A stretch of DNA of 64,000 nt from Batillaria attramentaria (GCA_018292915.2 JACVVK020000058.1:476001-540000), one strand, 5' to 3'; shown: positions 9,836-20,654, numbered from the stretch's first letter. The notes: generated by a model not told the origin, from the sequence alone. Program-made: numbers and translations.

Positions 9836-11897
9836 CATAGGCCTTGACCTTGGGTGCCCATCTACATCTGACATCTCCTCTGATCGTCTGGTTAACAGAA
9901 TTCCAGATACAGAATTCCAGGATCTTGCACGTTCATTGAACTGCAAACAACAAATCTTTTTTTACCACATCCTACACTGGGTAAAAACAAAGTGTAGTGG
10001 CAGTCTGTCTGCTTCTGAACCGTTCTACTGTTTCCTGTCAGGAGGAGCAGGTGTTGGAAAGAGTCGTTGTGTGCTTGCCATTTACCATGCCCTCGTCCAC
10101 TATCTCAGCTGCCGTCCTGGAGACAATCCTGATTCACTGCGAGTACTTCTCACTGCTCCTACAGGGAAGGCTGCCTATAACATCAGAGGCATCACTTTAC
10201 ACACGGCGTTCTGTCCCCCTGCCAACCAGAGTCTCAGCAACTACACGAAACTTGATGCCAGTCGCTTGAACACCCTGCGTTCCTCCCTGGCAGAACTTCG
10301 TGTGCTCATCATCGATGAGATCTCCATGGTTGGTGCCAACATGCTGGCATTCGTTGATCAGCGTCTGCAGGAGGTGATGGGACGCAACAAGCCATTTGGT
10401 GGTGTCAGTGTCCTTGCTGTTGGGGACCTCTTTCAACTGAGACCAGTCATGGATCGCTGGGTCTTTCAGCCAGGTAATGGACCATATCAAGCACTGGCTC
10501 CCAAACTTTGGCAGGAACTGTTTAGGCTGTTTGAGTTGACAGAGGTGATGCGACAGAAATATGACAAAATCTTTGCTGAGACTCTTAACAGGATCAGAGA
10601 AGGGCATCATACCAAAGATGATGAAAAGCTAATCAAGTCTCGTGTTGTCAAGTCTGGTGTGCCTGACAACATGCTCCACTTGTTTATCAGCTGTCGTCTT
10701 GTCAGTGAACACAACACCAGAAGCCTTGCCACACTCCAGTCACGTGACATACACATAGAGGCTAGAGACAGTGTGATGGGTGATATCAGCGCTGCACTTA
10801 AGACCGAGATACTAGAGAAAGCTCGCGGCATGACAGTGCAGCAAACACAGAGTCTTCCATCACTGCTGACTTTGAAGGTGAGTGGCAGGTTCATGCTGGT
10901 TCTCAATGTTGACATCAGTGATGGTCTGACCAATGGAGCTTCTGGCACATTGCGGCAAGTTGGACACACAGGCAGTGAAGATCCGCAACATGTGTCTATT
11001 GTGTGGATAGAGTTTGATGAAGAGAGTGTTGGCAAAAAGACCCGCCAAGAAAACAAACATCTCTACACACAAACCATCAGCACAAAATGGACTCCTGTAT
11101 TTCAGGCTGTCAAGCAGTTTCGTGTTGGGAAACGAGAGAATGTTGCAGTTCTTCGCAGACAGTTTCCCTTGACAGCTTGCTTTGCTATCACCATACACAA
11201 GTCACAGGGCTCAACGCTTGAAAAAGTGGCAGTGTCCTTCCAGGGTATGGCACAGCATCATCTCGTGTATGTTGCTCTCAGCAGAGCCAAAACTCTGGAT
11301 GGTCTCCATCTTCTTGATTTTGATCCGAACAAGATCAGAGTTTCTCCTGATGTTCAGATTGAGATGGAGAGACTGCGGAAACAGCCAGTTGAGTCCTGTG
11401 TGAGTGACCTCCACCAGATTGCCAGCACTGGGTTTGTGGTTGTTTTCCACATCAGTCGGTCCCTCCACACGCATATTGATGATCTGCGAGAGGAGAGAAA
11501 TCTTCTACAGGCAGGACTTTTGTTCTTGTTTGAAACCTGGGAACATGAACACGATGCACCAGAGCACTACTGTCTGCAGGGGTTCACAGTACTGGTGAAA
11601 AATCCAGCCCCCACGACGTCTCACCGCCCACATTCTGGTACAATAGTCTACACTCGTGACGACCATCTGCCATCCAGCAGCAACACTAGCCACAGTTGCA
11701 GTCATGGCATTGAAGTCACAGTGGTTGATGCCAGCAGCAAGATTGCAGGATTTGGTGTAGTTGGAGTGTACTGTCCACCACGCATTAAGAAGCCACATTG
11801 TGTTCAGAGCTCAGCACAGTCATTCGGCAGGTGCTCACAAGTCACACCCATATTGTTGTTGGAGGAGACTTCAACACTGACGCTGCTGATGTGCTAG
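9800..11897 (+). pseudogene. Helentron RepHel segment 5: PIF1-like helicase and start of endonuclease
   Basis: This segment begins with the family linker YNIGLDLGCPS. A full superfamily 1B helicase of PIF1 type follows: Walker A SGGAGVGKS (10041-10064), APTGKAA, Walker B LIIDEISM, AVGDLFQLRPV, the late motif TIHKSQGSTLE and YVALSRAKTLDGL. After the helicase the frame runs into an endonuclease/exonuclease/phosphatase fold (VFHISRSLHTHIDDLREERN, then ETWE and VGVYCPPR). That fold is diagnostic of Helentrons among Helitrons. The frame is lost at about 11780-11798 and ends at 11897. The helicase itself is unbroken. Confidence 0.9.
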
Positions 11898-12202
11898 CAA
11901 CACCATTACAAAATTTATGCAGGGACTTCAGTTTGCGCCAGCTAATAACTGGTCCTACCACAGATTACGCTTCAACACTGGATCTGATTTTCACCGGCCT
12001 GGCTGAGTCCACAACATCAGCTGGCGTACTTGAGTCCCGGTACTCTGATCACAAACCCTGCTGGGCATGCATTTTCCATGAGACAATGACTTCCCACAGG
12101 ACTGACTTCATACAAAATTTGTTGTGGTTTCTGAGGAATGTAGCTGATCCTTTTAAATGTTTTAGAACATTGTTTTATCTATTGCAGATCTTCATTAGCT
12201 GA
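11780..12202 (+). pseudogene. Helentron RepHel segment 6: endonuclease C-terminal half
   Basis: In the next frame the endonuclease continues with HTHIVVGGDFNTDAADVL, STLDLIFTGL and SDHKPC. These carry the GDFN and SDH catalytic motifs of AP-like endonucleases. The stop at 12200-12202 is likely the true end of the element's long protein. Confidence 0.85.
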
Positions 12203-13131
12203 CAGATTTCGTAAACTAGCTATCACCATGACTAACTCAATGAGTCATTTATGTAGACTTTTGCTATGTCAAAATGGTAATACATTATTTGGATTCTTGA
12301 AGTTGCATTTCACAGAGCTGTATTTTTGTACAGATTTGAAATAAATCTTCTTCACATTTAGTGAGGTGTTCATGTTTCTACTGCGGGTCAGACAGCAGTG
12401 TTTTGCGACTAACCCTGTGAGGAATGATGAATTGTTGGCTAATGATACATGTATTCTAGCTTTTTCATCTCATCCATGTCTGCCTTCCTTTTGTGTAATT
12501 GGGCTAAATTGTATTGCTATTCAAATGTATGTTTGCCTTTGTAGCTCATGTGTAATAGCTGATCATGTGATGTATGGATTTAAAAGCAAATACAATAAAT
12601 GTTTATGTTGCTGTTAGTTAAGTTACTGCCCCGTGAAACTGGTACCTTGTCGTGGTGGGGTAGCTTGCGTGCTTCTCTGATCCATTAAGCTAAGTCAGCT
12701 AGTGTGTGACATGCCTGGTAGGGCCTCCCATGCTGAACAGGTTGTGGGTTATCTCACCTTCAAACTATGTCAGCTGGTGTGTCTACACTTGTTAGGGCTT
12801 CCCAAGCTGGACAGGTTGTATGGTAGAAGCCTGACAAAACTCAGTTTCGAAACACTCTCACGGTATATTACTATTCAAAACTCATACACATACTATTTCT
12901 CCTCTCTTTTCAGGTGTGAAGGTGGGCTACCTGACAACACCAAACCATCTCAGTGCAGTTTCATGGAGCTGAATTCATTCACACAGGCTTTCGTCATCAG
13001 TAAATCATTTTGTTAGCATTGTATGGTTTTCTTCTGCTGGTTGTGTGCGTACATCTTTCGTACCGGCATAGCTGCCATTTGTGTGTGTGCGTACGGGTTG
13101 AGAGGGGAGGGGAGATGTAACCAGTGGCATT
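12203..13131 (+). other. Helentron 3' non-coding region with polyadenylation signals
   Basis: AATAAA occurs at 12340-12345 and 12594-12599, after the end of the endonuclease. The region also holds a 76-base tandem pair (12690-12840) and no coding frame of note. Confidence 0.6.
12690..12840 (+). repeat. Two diverged ~76 bp direct repeats
   Basis: The block GTCAGCTAGTGTGTGACATG near 12694 is matched by GTCAGCTGGTGTGTCTACAC near 12770. Both go on to (T)AGGGC(C/T)TCCC, AAGCTG-like and ACAGGTTGT cores. Confidence 0.7.
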
Positions 13132-13164
13132 CACACGTGAGCCTTGAAGGCTTTGCCTCTTGTT
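13132..13164 (+). repeat. Helentron right terminus: inverted repeat and 3' hairpin
   Basis: CACACGTGAGCC (13132-13143) is complementary to the left end. Overlapping it is a short palindrome GCCTTGAAGGC, then AGGCTTTGCCT (4-base stem), and the element ends CTCTTGTT. A hairpin just inside the 3' end is typical of Helitron-like elements. Confidence 0.75.
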
Positions 13165-13482
13165 ATTAAAGAATTTGCTGTTTCGTTATAGTGGGTTTTT
13201 TTCGGGTTAGGCGTCTACAGTTCACATGAAGGGAATGTTGAATAAAAACGTTTCTCCTGTTTATCGTGAAACGTGCTTATGTGTATCACTTCATTCTGCG
13301 GAATCCGTGCTCAACACAACACCACCACCATCATCACTAACAACAACAAACAATAACAACAAAACAACCAACCAACCAAACAACGAAAAAACGACTGATT
13401 AAAAAACGGAAGAAAGAATACAAAACGAAAAGCAAAGAAACAAATAAAGAGAAGAAAGACAACCTTACGTAAAGTTCTTTCT

Positions 13483-13838
13483 TCACTCGGAATGTTTGTC
13501 GCCTTCGAGTCCAGTGGCAATGATGACGCCATGACCAGTAAAACACTCCGCCACCATGCTTTGTGCCTTAACAGCGTCCCAAGGTTCTTGGTAGACGTTC
13601 GGTTGTGGTGGAGCTGCTTCTTTGATGCTCACCCTTCCCATGGCAATGTCGGTGACTTCATACGCTGCTGAACCAGAACTCGTTTGTCTGCGAACACCGT
13701 CAGATTGTGTTGAGGACGGGAAATCGCCGACGGCAGCATATCCGGCACCGTCTGGAGAATGGAATGAAGCTGACATGACAACACCACTGTCAGTATCAGC
13801 GTCTGCGCCATTCTTAGCGAACGTTGGATTGGTGTAAT
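13483..13838 (-). CDS. Gene A exon 8: cytoplasmic tail
   Basis: A TTACAG acceptor precedes 13838 and TGA lies at 13485-13483. It encodes residues 454-571. Tyrosines sit in motifs suited to SH2 binding: Y455-T-N-P fits the YxN pattern bound by Grb2-type SH2 domains, and Y536-Q-E-P fits YxxP. Y487 (YAAV) and Y513 (YEVT) are less specific, and none fits a strict ITIM because position -2 is Ala. A strong GTAAGG donor follows the stop (GT at 13468-13467), so the 3' UTR may be spliced. The unit 2 copy is very similar with two extra codons. Signalling by tyrosine phosphorylation is inference. Confidence 0.75.
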
Positions 13839-13981
13839 CTGTAATTGAAAAGGGCCTATCAGAGACAGTGAAACTAAACACTAAACACGTTTTACCCCAT
13901 ACAACAACAACAACAACAACACAGAAACAGCACCAACATCAATTAAACAAACAAGCAAAACTGGCACACACAAGATCACTT

Positions 13982-13984
<3 letters not shown>

Positions 13985-14014
<30 letters not shown>
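13985..14014. repeat. (CA)n microsatellite in gene A intron 7
   Basis: It starts about 34 bases after the donor of the 45-base exon and reads (UG)n in the transcript. Confidence 0.85.
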
Positions 14015-14019
<5 letters not shown>

Positions 14020-14048
14020 ACAGAGAGACTGACAGCCTTTACTGTTAC

Positions 14049-14093
14049 AGGGTGACTGTGAAGTCTGATGGTCATCGTTGGAAGCGTTTTTCC
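14049..14093 (-). CDS. Gene A exon 7: 45-base juxtamembrane exon
   Basis: A TTTTCGCAG acceptor and a T|GTAACA donor frame exactly 45 bases. It encodes a hydrophilic linker (KNASNDDHQTSQSP), and both junctions are phase 1, so including or skipping it keeps the frame. The unit 2 copy at 40765-40809 has the same length and splice sites. Confidence 0.75.
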
Positions 14094-14587
14094 CTGCGAA
14101 AATAAATACAAAGAAGTAAAACGAAAAGTTTAAACAGCAAAAATAACAGCCACAGTTTTCACCCACGGAACTACCATTACACACGTACCCGTGATGTAAT
14201 GGATTCAAATCCCTTACACAGCAATGACCAAAGCGTGTAAGTATATTTCAAGGCCAAAAAGAACCTTGTATGCTTTGATGGTGGGAGTAGCGATGATGGT
14301 TTGACAAATTTTGTCGTAGCTTATTTACTTACTTACTGGATCAAGCTTATTGTTTTTTCATGTTTTGTTATTGTTGTTATTTCGGGCACTTGTCCATTGT
14401 TCCCAGAGATTCAGACTTGGAGGGATACACCTGTTTTATATATTTAAACCTGACAGGTATACATATATATCACGGAATACCATTTTAATTAACTTTTCGG
14501 TGATAGACTTTGTTAGCCAGGAAATATTGTTTGTTGCTTGCGCGGCGTAAGCCCTAACTAACTAACTAACTGATCTTCACCGAAAAC

Positions 14588-14624
<37 letters not shown>

Positions 14625-14634
14625 ATTGCCTCAC

Positions 14635-14757
14635 CCTTTCTTCTCCGACGAACGACCACGACAATGATGACGACCGCCGATAAAGATCCCACAGATCCTG
14701 AGACTATAATAATGATGATTGTATCAGTAGATGCTGATACCACATCAGGGCCAACAA
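14635..14757 (-). CDS. Gene A exon 6: transmembrane segment
   Basis: A TCTCTTCCAG acceptor and a GG|GTGAGG donor bound 123 bases. They encode residues 398-438: a short stalk, then about 23 hydrophobic residues rich in Ile and Val with a central SGSVGSLS stretch, then RRRRK. This gives a single-pass helix with a positive cytoplasmic edge, so a type I topology. The central small residues could favour helix packing (inference). A (CA)n tract in transcript sense starts 11 bases after the donor. Confidence 0.85.
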
Positions 14758-15255
14758 CTGGAAGAGAGATCACCAAAACAATAGTGGTATTAGGAACGAT
14801 GTTATGTACTTATGTTCTCAGAAACAGTTATAGTGCAATGCATGCCGTCGTTTGGATGGGGAGGGAGAGGGAGGAGGCGCTGGAGAAAGAGAGAGTGAGA
14901 GAATGAACTAACTTTGAATGAACTAAATGATTTTTTACAAGGATATAAGTGTTAAGCACAAGTTCTTATCTTACAACATGTCCTTGGTCCATAAAACAAA
15001 AAACAGCTGCTATAAGCTGCAACACTCCGAAAACGAAAGAAAACCAAACAAAACAAGTATAAAGAAAGAAGAGAGGAAAAACAAGCAAAACAAAACAAGA
15101 GAGAGAGAGAGAGAGAGAGAGAGCATGCAGGTGATTTTACTTAATCTTGTATTAGCCAAACAAAGACATTAAATACTAATTCAAGATCTCTTCTAAAGGA
15201 ACGAGGAAAAGGTTTGACAAAGATATATGCCTTCAACAGGACTGCCAAGACAACG

Positions 15256-15361
<106 letters not shown>

Positions 15362-15377
15362 CTTAAAGACTGCTTAC

Positions 15378-15716
15378 TCGGTTCCTTAACATCAAAAAAG
15401 TACTCGACACTCCCCAAATGATTTGAAATGGTGACTTTGTAAACACCAACATATTCCTCTGGCACGTTTTGCCCTGTAATAGTGCAGGTCACGAAGTTAC
15501 TGCTTGGTCCGCTGACCTTCACTTGGCTGTTGAACATATTGGAAGATACCGTTTTCCCAACTTGATCGGATTTGTTTGCGTAATGGGTGTAGGTCAAATC
15601 GTCTGGTAGTGGTACAGGGAAGACCCGCAGTTCGATCTGGATGCCCCTTCCGGTCATGTTGAGCGGTCTTTTGCGATCGGTTCCTTCAGAATGCCCAAAA
15701 GCAGGTCTTGGTGGGG
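15378..15716 (-). CDS. Gene A exon 5: membrane-proximal Ig-like domain (Ig4)
   Basis: A GTGTGTTACAG acceptor and an A|GTAAGC donor frame 339 bases, residues 285-397. The end of the domain has the Ig pattern in relaxed form: VTCTITG supplies one Cys, and GVYKVTISNHLG lies where YxC is usual but has Val in place of the second Cys. This is a degenerate Ig fold, probably without its core disulphide. NKS and NMT sequons are present. In unit 2 this exon is truncated and frame-damaged (42495-42755). Confidence 0.75.
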
Positions 15717-15808
15717 CTGTAACACACATGACCTTCATCGCATTATCATTGCATCATTCTCATGTCCATTATCATGCATGATTAAAAAAAAATGCCCCAG
15801 GTTCCGAG

Positions 15809-15811
<3 letters not shown>

Positions 15812-15871
<60 letters not shown>
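15812..15871. repeat. (GT)n microsatellite in gene A intron 4
   Basis: About 30 GT units. A (TCAA)n and (TC)n compound tract follows at about 15933-15990. Confidence 0.9.
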
Positions 15872-15875
<4 letters not shown>

Positions 15876-15951
15876 ATAGACAGTTAGAGACACCTGTGCA
15901 TCTATGACCTCATCCTTGGAAAATGAAGTTTCAATCAATCAATCAATCAAT

Positions 15952-15992
<41 letters not shown>

Positions 15993-16345
15993 CAAAATTA
16001 CAAGCTTTCTCAGGAGACATTACTACAAGAACTGACAAATGCCTGATCTATCATTCGGAATGAAAATGTCCTAAAGGACCGACTATGCATTTCTGAGGTC
16101 TGGGGACCCAGTGCAAAAAAGGGTATGGTCCAAATTTGCAAGAACATAGTGCGGCATTTCATTACCTGCAGGAGTTTATGCAATAAAAATATTCTTCACA
16201 GCGTTTGTTCATCGTTTAACAAAAAATTGTAGTTCACGAATATTTCACTGTATCTTCTGTCGACTCTAAATTATTATCTTTCATATGATGTACAAAATGC
16301 TGGTATTCAAGATGCAGTAAGATAGCAAATTGACAAATAACTCAC

Positions 16346-16645
16346 ATTCTATCAGAAAATTTCTTTCACTCTTCATCGTGTAGAATTCTGGCCGTGACGC
16401 CCAGTTGGCTGAACAGTAACACGTCATGTTGTCTGTAGTGGCTTGTGACGTGTCGATGGTCAGAGAGCTGGACACTGACGTACTTGTTGTCTCTCGATCC
16501 TGGGTACTGTTGTAAGGATTGGTGCATGTGAAGTTAACACTGTCAACTAGCGGCTTGCCGCCAGTCACGGTACAGGTCAGTATGTCTTTGGCTGTCAGGA
16601 TCGAACCTGAACCCTCTGAGATATTTGGAGCAGTTGGTGGAGGAT
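16346..16645 (-). CDS. Gene A exon 4: Ig-like domain 3
   Basis: A TTTACAG acceptor and a T|GTGAGT donor frame exactly 300 bases, residues 185-284. Cysteines in ILTCTVTGG, NFTCTNPY and MTCYCSANW give an extra-disulphide Ig pattern, and the T-rich middle resembles a B-C-D sheet region. Several N-glycosylation sequons are visible (NIS, NFT, NST, NMT). The unit 2 copy (46102-46401) differs at roughly 7 of 100 residues. Confidence 0.8.
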
Positions 16646-16789
16646 CTGTAAATTGGAAGGCATACGAAACACCATCAGCACCACCCCTCCACAAACAACC
16701 ACAATAATGTTAGATACATATACTGTATATGTATGTCAGGTGTCGTAGATTTTCACATACTTAATCAATACTATGCTAAACCAGAGAGG

Positions 16790-17170
16790 CAACAGCCTTC
16801 ATGGCGCCCTTGTGAGAAGGGTCAAGGTCATTCACAAGAGTATGTTTGCAAAGCTCTAATCACTATCTATTATCATGCCAAGTAAGGTGTGTCTGGCGTT
16901 CCGATTTTCTGGCAATATAACAATTTTCCCCAAAACAGTTTGTATGTCCCTTGGGTCAAGGTCATTCAAATGAGATCTTATCAATGTCTATCATTATGCC
17001 AAGTTTGACGCCTCTAGTATTTGTAGTTCCTCCGAAAACTCACAACAGACAGCTCTAATGATCTTGACCTTCAGTCAAGGTCATTCAGAAAGGTAGTTCT
17101 CACTGCTGTCTATCACCATGCATCGTTTGGTGCCTCTACTGTTCGTTTTTTCCGAGAAAATGCCAAACAT
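16790..17170 (-). repeat. Reverse-oriented relative of the Helentron 5' repeat
   Basis: GCTGTCTATCACCATG followed by TTTGGTGCCTCTACTG and CCGAGAAAATGCC matches the reverse complement of the 1105-2460 repeat unit. GTCAAGGTCA occurs about three times here. It may be a remnant of a non-autonomous relative of the Helentron. Confidence 0.65.
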
Positions 17171-17677
17171 TGTTCGGAGCTGTATGTGTAGTTTCTAACA
17201 CCGTACCATTCAGACACCTGCACAGCGACAGCATCTCACAGGAAGAGTCCATGTTACGCAGCTAATTAACACACGGACTGAGCGAGAGGCTTGCGGCACG
17301 GTCAATCGCTGGGTAGGAAAATTTGGATTTTCGGCAGCTCGACAGCGCTATATTATGTTTAGAACTCTACTAATCATAAAAAGTATTTCTAGCGTAGAGG
17401 CGCACCCATAAGCATGTCCCGAAACATAAGTCCGTTTCTGCGTAGTTCGTATACTACTATAGACTAGAGATTGTATCACACCGTCTGGAAAACAAGCTTG
17501 GAAAACTTCTCTACGTGTCGCATTCCAGTTAGGTCAGCAAGGAGTGACAAAGCAAAATTGAAACAAAGAAGAACCTGAAAAGGAATACATCTTACTGTTG
17601 AAAAGTTATTTACGCGCGGGTAGATGAGTGCCTCAATTTGTACCAGCCCAGCGGCAATGCACATGAAGATGACACAG

Positions 17678-17846
17678 GGTGGGTGGGTGTTTTGGGGTTT
17701 AACGTCCTTTTCCACCACATAGGGTGATATCAAAGACGGGGCAACGATGAAAAAGCCAGCACAGATATTTGGCCCCAGCCGGGATCGAACTCACGACCCG
17801 AGCATAAGAAGTCCAACGCTCTACCATTCCACCACCCCGGTTCCCC
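17678..17846 (-). mobile_element. tRNA-derived SINE, family 1, full length with target duplication
   Basis: On the minus strand the head reads GGGGAACCGGGGTGGTGGAA, then TGGTAGAGCG (A box), then GTGAGTTCGATCCCGG (B box). It ends in AAAACACCCACCCACC. It is flanked by a 14-base direct repeat TGAAGATGACACAG at 17664-17677 and 17847-17860. The A and B boxes are internal RNA polymerase III promoter elements. Confidence 0.88.
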
Positions 17847-17894
17847 TGAAGATGACACAGCCCATGACTGAAAACGGATAATTATATGTAATAA

Positions 17895-18302
17895 TGATAC
17901 TACTACTACTAATAATAATAATTGTATTGTATCGGCGCTTTACCCAATTTCATGAATCGGCTCAAGTGCCGCGAACTGAACCCAACACGCACGCTCACGT
18001 GAATCACACGCATTCTCTCACACACTGGGAATAAACATATTACAATCACGTGGTGCGAAGGGTTAGCTCAGCTATTTAAATTTCGGAATTTAGAATTGCA
18101 TTTATTTTTTCAAATTTGGTGGGCTGAACATTTCCAAAGCAGAGGGGGAGGAAGCCGGAATATACGGAGAGAACCCCCGATGATCGGCCCGAATGAAAGG
18201 TGCCACGCACGAGAAGGAAAAATTCTTTGCCCCGAGTGGGACTCGAACCTTTAACCTCTCGCATTGGTGACAAGTATCTTAACCACTAGACCCCCGCCCG
18301 CC
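17895..18302 (-). mobile_element. tRNA-derived SINE, family 2, near full length
   Basis: On the minus strand it starts with GTCTAGTGGTTAAG (A box) and GGTTCGAGTCC (B box). The body contains GCCGATTCATGAAATTGGGT, and it ends at an (ATT)n-like tail. Related copies lie at 41058-41368 and 35411-35515. Confidence 0.8.
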
Positions 18303-19107
18303 CCGGTATGACACTCCGGAGTACTCCCGAATACAGACCCCTTTTGTTGTCTCGTGTCCCCCACCCCTGAAATTTCAGACTTTGCGGGCGTGTCGGGCGA
18401 CGTAGAAAACGTAAACCGACTTCGGGATTTCTGACGGTTGCGGTATCACGGTAGGGCCTTACAGTTGTCACACCTTTCATTCCAACCCAACTTGCCAACC
18501 GACACACAGTCAAAATCCCCGCCGCCCCACAATGCTCCAACAGCCTTTGTGAATGTTGGAATCTCACTCGGTTTCTTTGAAGCCTAGTAAACACGAAACA
18601 GTGCGATGTAAAAGAAGCGTGTAGGTGTGGACGTACTTAAACACTAAAACATCCCTCCCTATACCTTCTTTACACGCAAATGCAAGAAGAAAAGGTAAGG
18701 CATTAAAGGGCCCTAATTTGCAAATTTGTAGTCTTACAGATCGTTCTAAACTGTTTTGGTGGTGTCTAGAATCACGTCTCTTAGACACACTATCAGCTCA
18801 TAGAAGCCGGGGACAGTGTGGCGAACTGGCCATTACACTCGATCTTGTAGCCCACTGTTGAGGAAGGGAAATGTGATGATCGCAGTTTACGGACGGTCAT
18901 TTACACGACCATCAAACGTCAGTGTGTGTCGCATTTGGAGCTCGACTAATCTCAAAGACTATTTCGAGCGCAGAGAGCAACTGTTCAGAAAAAGAACTCT
19001 CGATATAGATACCTTAATGCTGGTAGCTATAACGCCTTTAACCGAAAAAAACCATACCGCTACGCTGTGGTTCAGCATATCCAAAACTAACAAAATTAAC
19101 GGAGTAC

Positions 19108-19109
<2 letters not shown>

Positions 19110-19169
<60 letters not shown>
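19110..19169. repeat. (CA)n microsatellite in gene A intron 3
   Basis: About 30 units, starting 26 bases after the exon 3 donor; (UG)n in the transcript. Confidence 0.9.
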
Positions 19170-19173
<4 letters not shown>

Positions 19174-19195
19174 CACTTGAATATGAGAGACTTAC

Positions 19196-19468
19196 AAGAG
19201 AGGCTCATAGCAAACTCCACGGTCACTGGTTCCGCCTGAGTGTTTTCAGCGTTTACCAATTTACACTTGACCAGTTTCCCGTCCTTCGTTATGGACGGTG
19301 TGTAAGTGCACGTTCTCTCAGCGTTCTTATTGTCACAGTTGACACCAGTCCAGGTGTAGAAAGGTGTAGGGTTGGTTGATGTTTCACACGTCAGTGTCAT
19401 GGAGAGAGTTCCGTTTGTGATGAAGGGGGATGGTCCGGTGATGTTACTGCTGGCTGCATCAGGACCGT
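19196..19468 (-). CDS. Gene A exon 3: Ig-like domain 2
   Basis: A CCCCCAG acceptor and a T|GTAAGTC donor frame 273 bases, residues 94-184. Ig features are TLTCETS and VKCKLVN for the core pair, with an additional pair in GVNCDNKN and RTCTYTP. The start motif PSPFITNGT is shared with the unit 2 and spare copies, but identity elsewhere is low. Confidence 0.8.
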
Positions 19469-19591
19469 CTGGGGGAACGGATAATAGAAGCGTGTTAGTA
19501 GCTCACGGATATTAAATGTTTCCATTTTTGTAGCGTTTCGGATGACGAAAGATCGGGGGGAAAACAGCACAGACAGACAGACACAGACACA

Positions 19592-19594
<3 letters not shown>

Positions 19595-19666
<72 letters not shown>

Positions 19667-19675
19667 GCACACACT
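19595..19675. repeat. (CA)n microsatellite abutting the gene A exon 2 donor
   Basis: About 38 units run up to the exon 2 donor itself, so the transcript reads GUAAGUGUGUGCGUGCGUG and so on. Confidence 0.9.
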
Positions 19676-19678
19676 TAC

Positions 19679-19918
19679 AGGCCACTTGAAGTGTGTAGTT
19701 AACGTCTGTGGTCTCATTGCCGCACACTTTCCGACAAGTGAAGTTCTGTCCATGTTGCTGTCTGCTAACGTTGTGTTTCTCCAGAAGGTCTGTATCAGAG
19801 TGACCTGGCCAGGTCAGTGTAGCCTCCTCGCCGTTGGTACATCTTTCCAGACAGCGGCAGACCAAGGTTTTGCCCTCAACGACATACCCGCAACTTCTGG
19901 TCGGTATATCTTGCGCAC
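19679..19918 (-). CDS. Gene A exon 2: Ig-like domain 1 (outermost)
   Basis: A GGTTTTAG acceptor and a T|GTAAGTG donor frame 240 bases, residues 14-93. The domain is cysteine-rich: SCGYVVEGKTLVCRCLERC, then FTCRKVCGN and the final VAC. WPGHSDTDLL marks the centre. The unit 2 copy is the same length but differs strongly, while keeping the cysteines and the WPGH core. Confidence 0.8.
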
Positions 19919-20369
19919 CTAAAACCATAAAACAATAGAATAGAACTCTTCTGCGGAGAGAGAGAGAGAGAGAGAGAGAGAATCAGACAGACAGACAGAA
20001 CAGACGACTGTATTTAGCGTTGTATGCTATGACTATTAGTATTAATGGCCCGTCTATGATCAGATCGTACTGAACTGTTTTGGTAGTGTGTAGCATCGCG
20101 TCACCGAACCAACAGAAAGCCGGACCAGAAGGAAAGAGCCTCGCGTTTGTGAAAGTGTTGCTGCCAGCCACTGACTGACAGAGCTTCAGTCGGTTCAAAA
20201 TGACACTAAGATAGACTATTTGAAGCGTAATGCTCATTTAGAACTGGTACGAAGCCAAAACATCACGTGCTCTCTGGTGCACAAGACGGTTTAGAGACAA
20301 TCTGCAGGCCGAGGTAGATTTCTCGACTGTGGTGCACAGTGCGGGTTGTGAAAAAACCGCAGGCTACCT

Positions 20370-20480
20370 CAATTTCAATTTCAATTTATTCCAAAAAACC
20401 CCATCAGGGGGTACAGGTATACAGTCATGTGACATATATGCATCCAGCCAGCAAACAATCTACACGTATTCACTTTTACG
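20370..20480 (-). mobile_element. Retroposon 3' end with AATAAA and (TTGAAA)n-type tail
   Basis: On the minus strand the end reads AATAAATTGAAATTGAAATTGAG, which is a polyadenylation-like hexamer followed by a short tandem tail. The body is undetermined. Confidence 0.4.
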
Positions 20481-20580
20481 CAAATATATATATGAGTAAC
20501 AAATCAAACAAAGCATTCATACACATTGCCTTCACATACTCACATCTACGTAACATTAAATGCACGCGTGCACGCGCGCC

Positions 20581-20582
<2 letters not shown>

Positions 20583-20654
<72 letters not shown>
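20583..20654. repeat. (CA)n microsatellite in gene A intron 1
   Basis: About 36 units, followed by A-rich and GA-rich tracts to about 20840. Confidence 0.9.

Larger units (their letters stand above)
982..13164 (+). mobile_element. Helentron (Helitron-like element, RepHel with OTU and endonuclease)
   Basis: The boundaries come from two paralogous empty sites, near 39812 and 63927, where the left flank (…CAATTTTT) runs straight into the right flank (ATTAAAG…). The ends are ambiguous by two T residues, which fits the T-T target reported for Helentron/Helitron2 elements, and there is no target duplication. The left end GGCTCACGTGTG is the exact reverse complement of 13132-13143, 21 bases inside the right end, giving asymmetric inverted repeats. 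A GT microsatellite follows the left repeat, as in Helentron-type elements. The coding order is zinc finger-OTU protein, Helitron N-terminal and Rep domain, PIF1-like helicase, then AP-type endonuclease. The Rep-helicase frame is broken, so this copy is probably non-autonomous now. It lies in gene A between the tail exon and the candidate distal exon. Confidence 0.92.
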
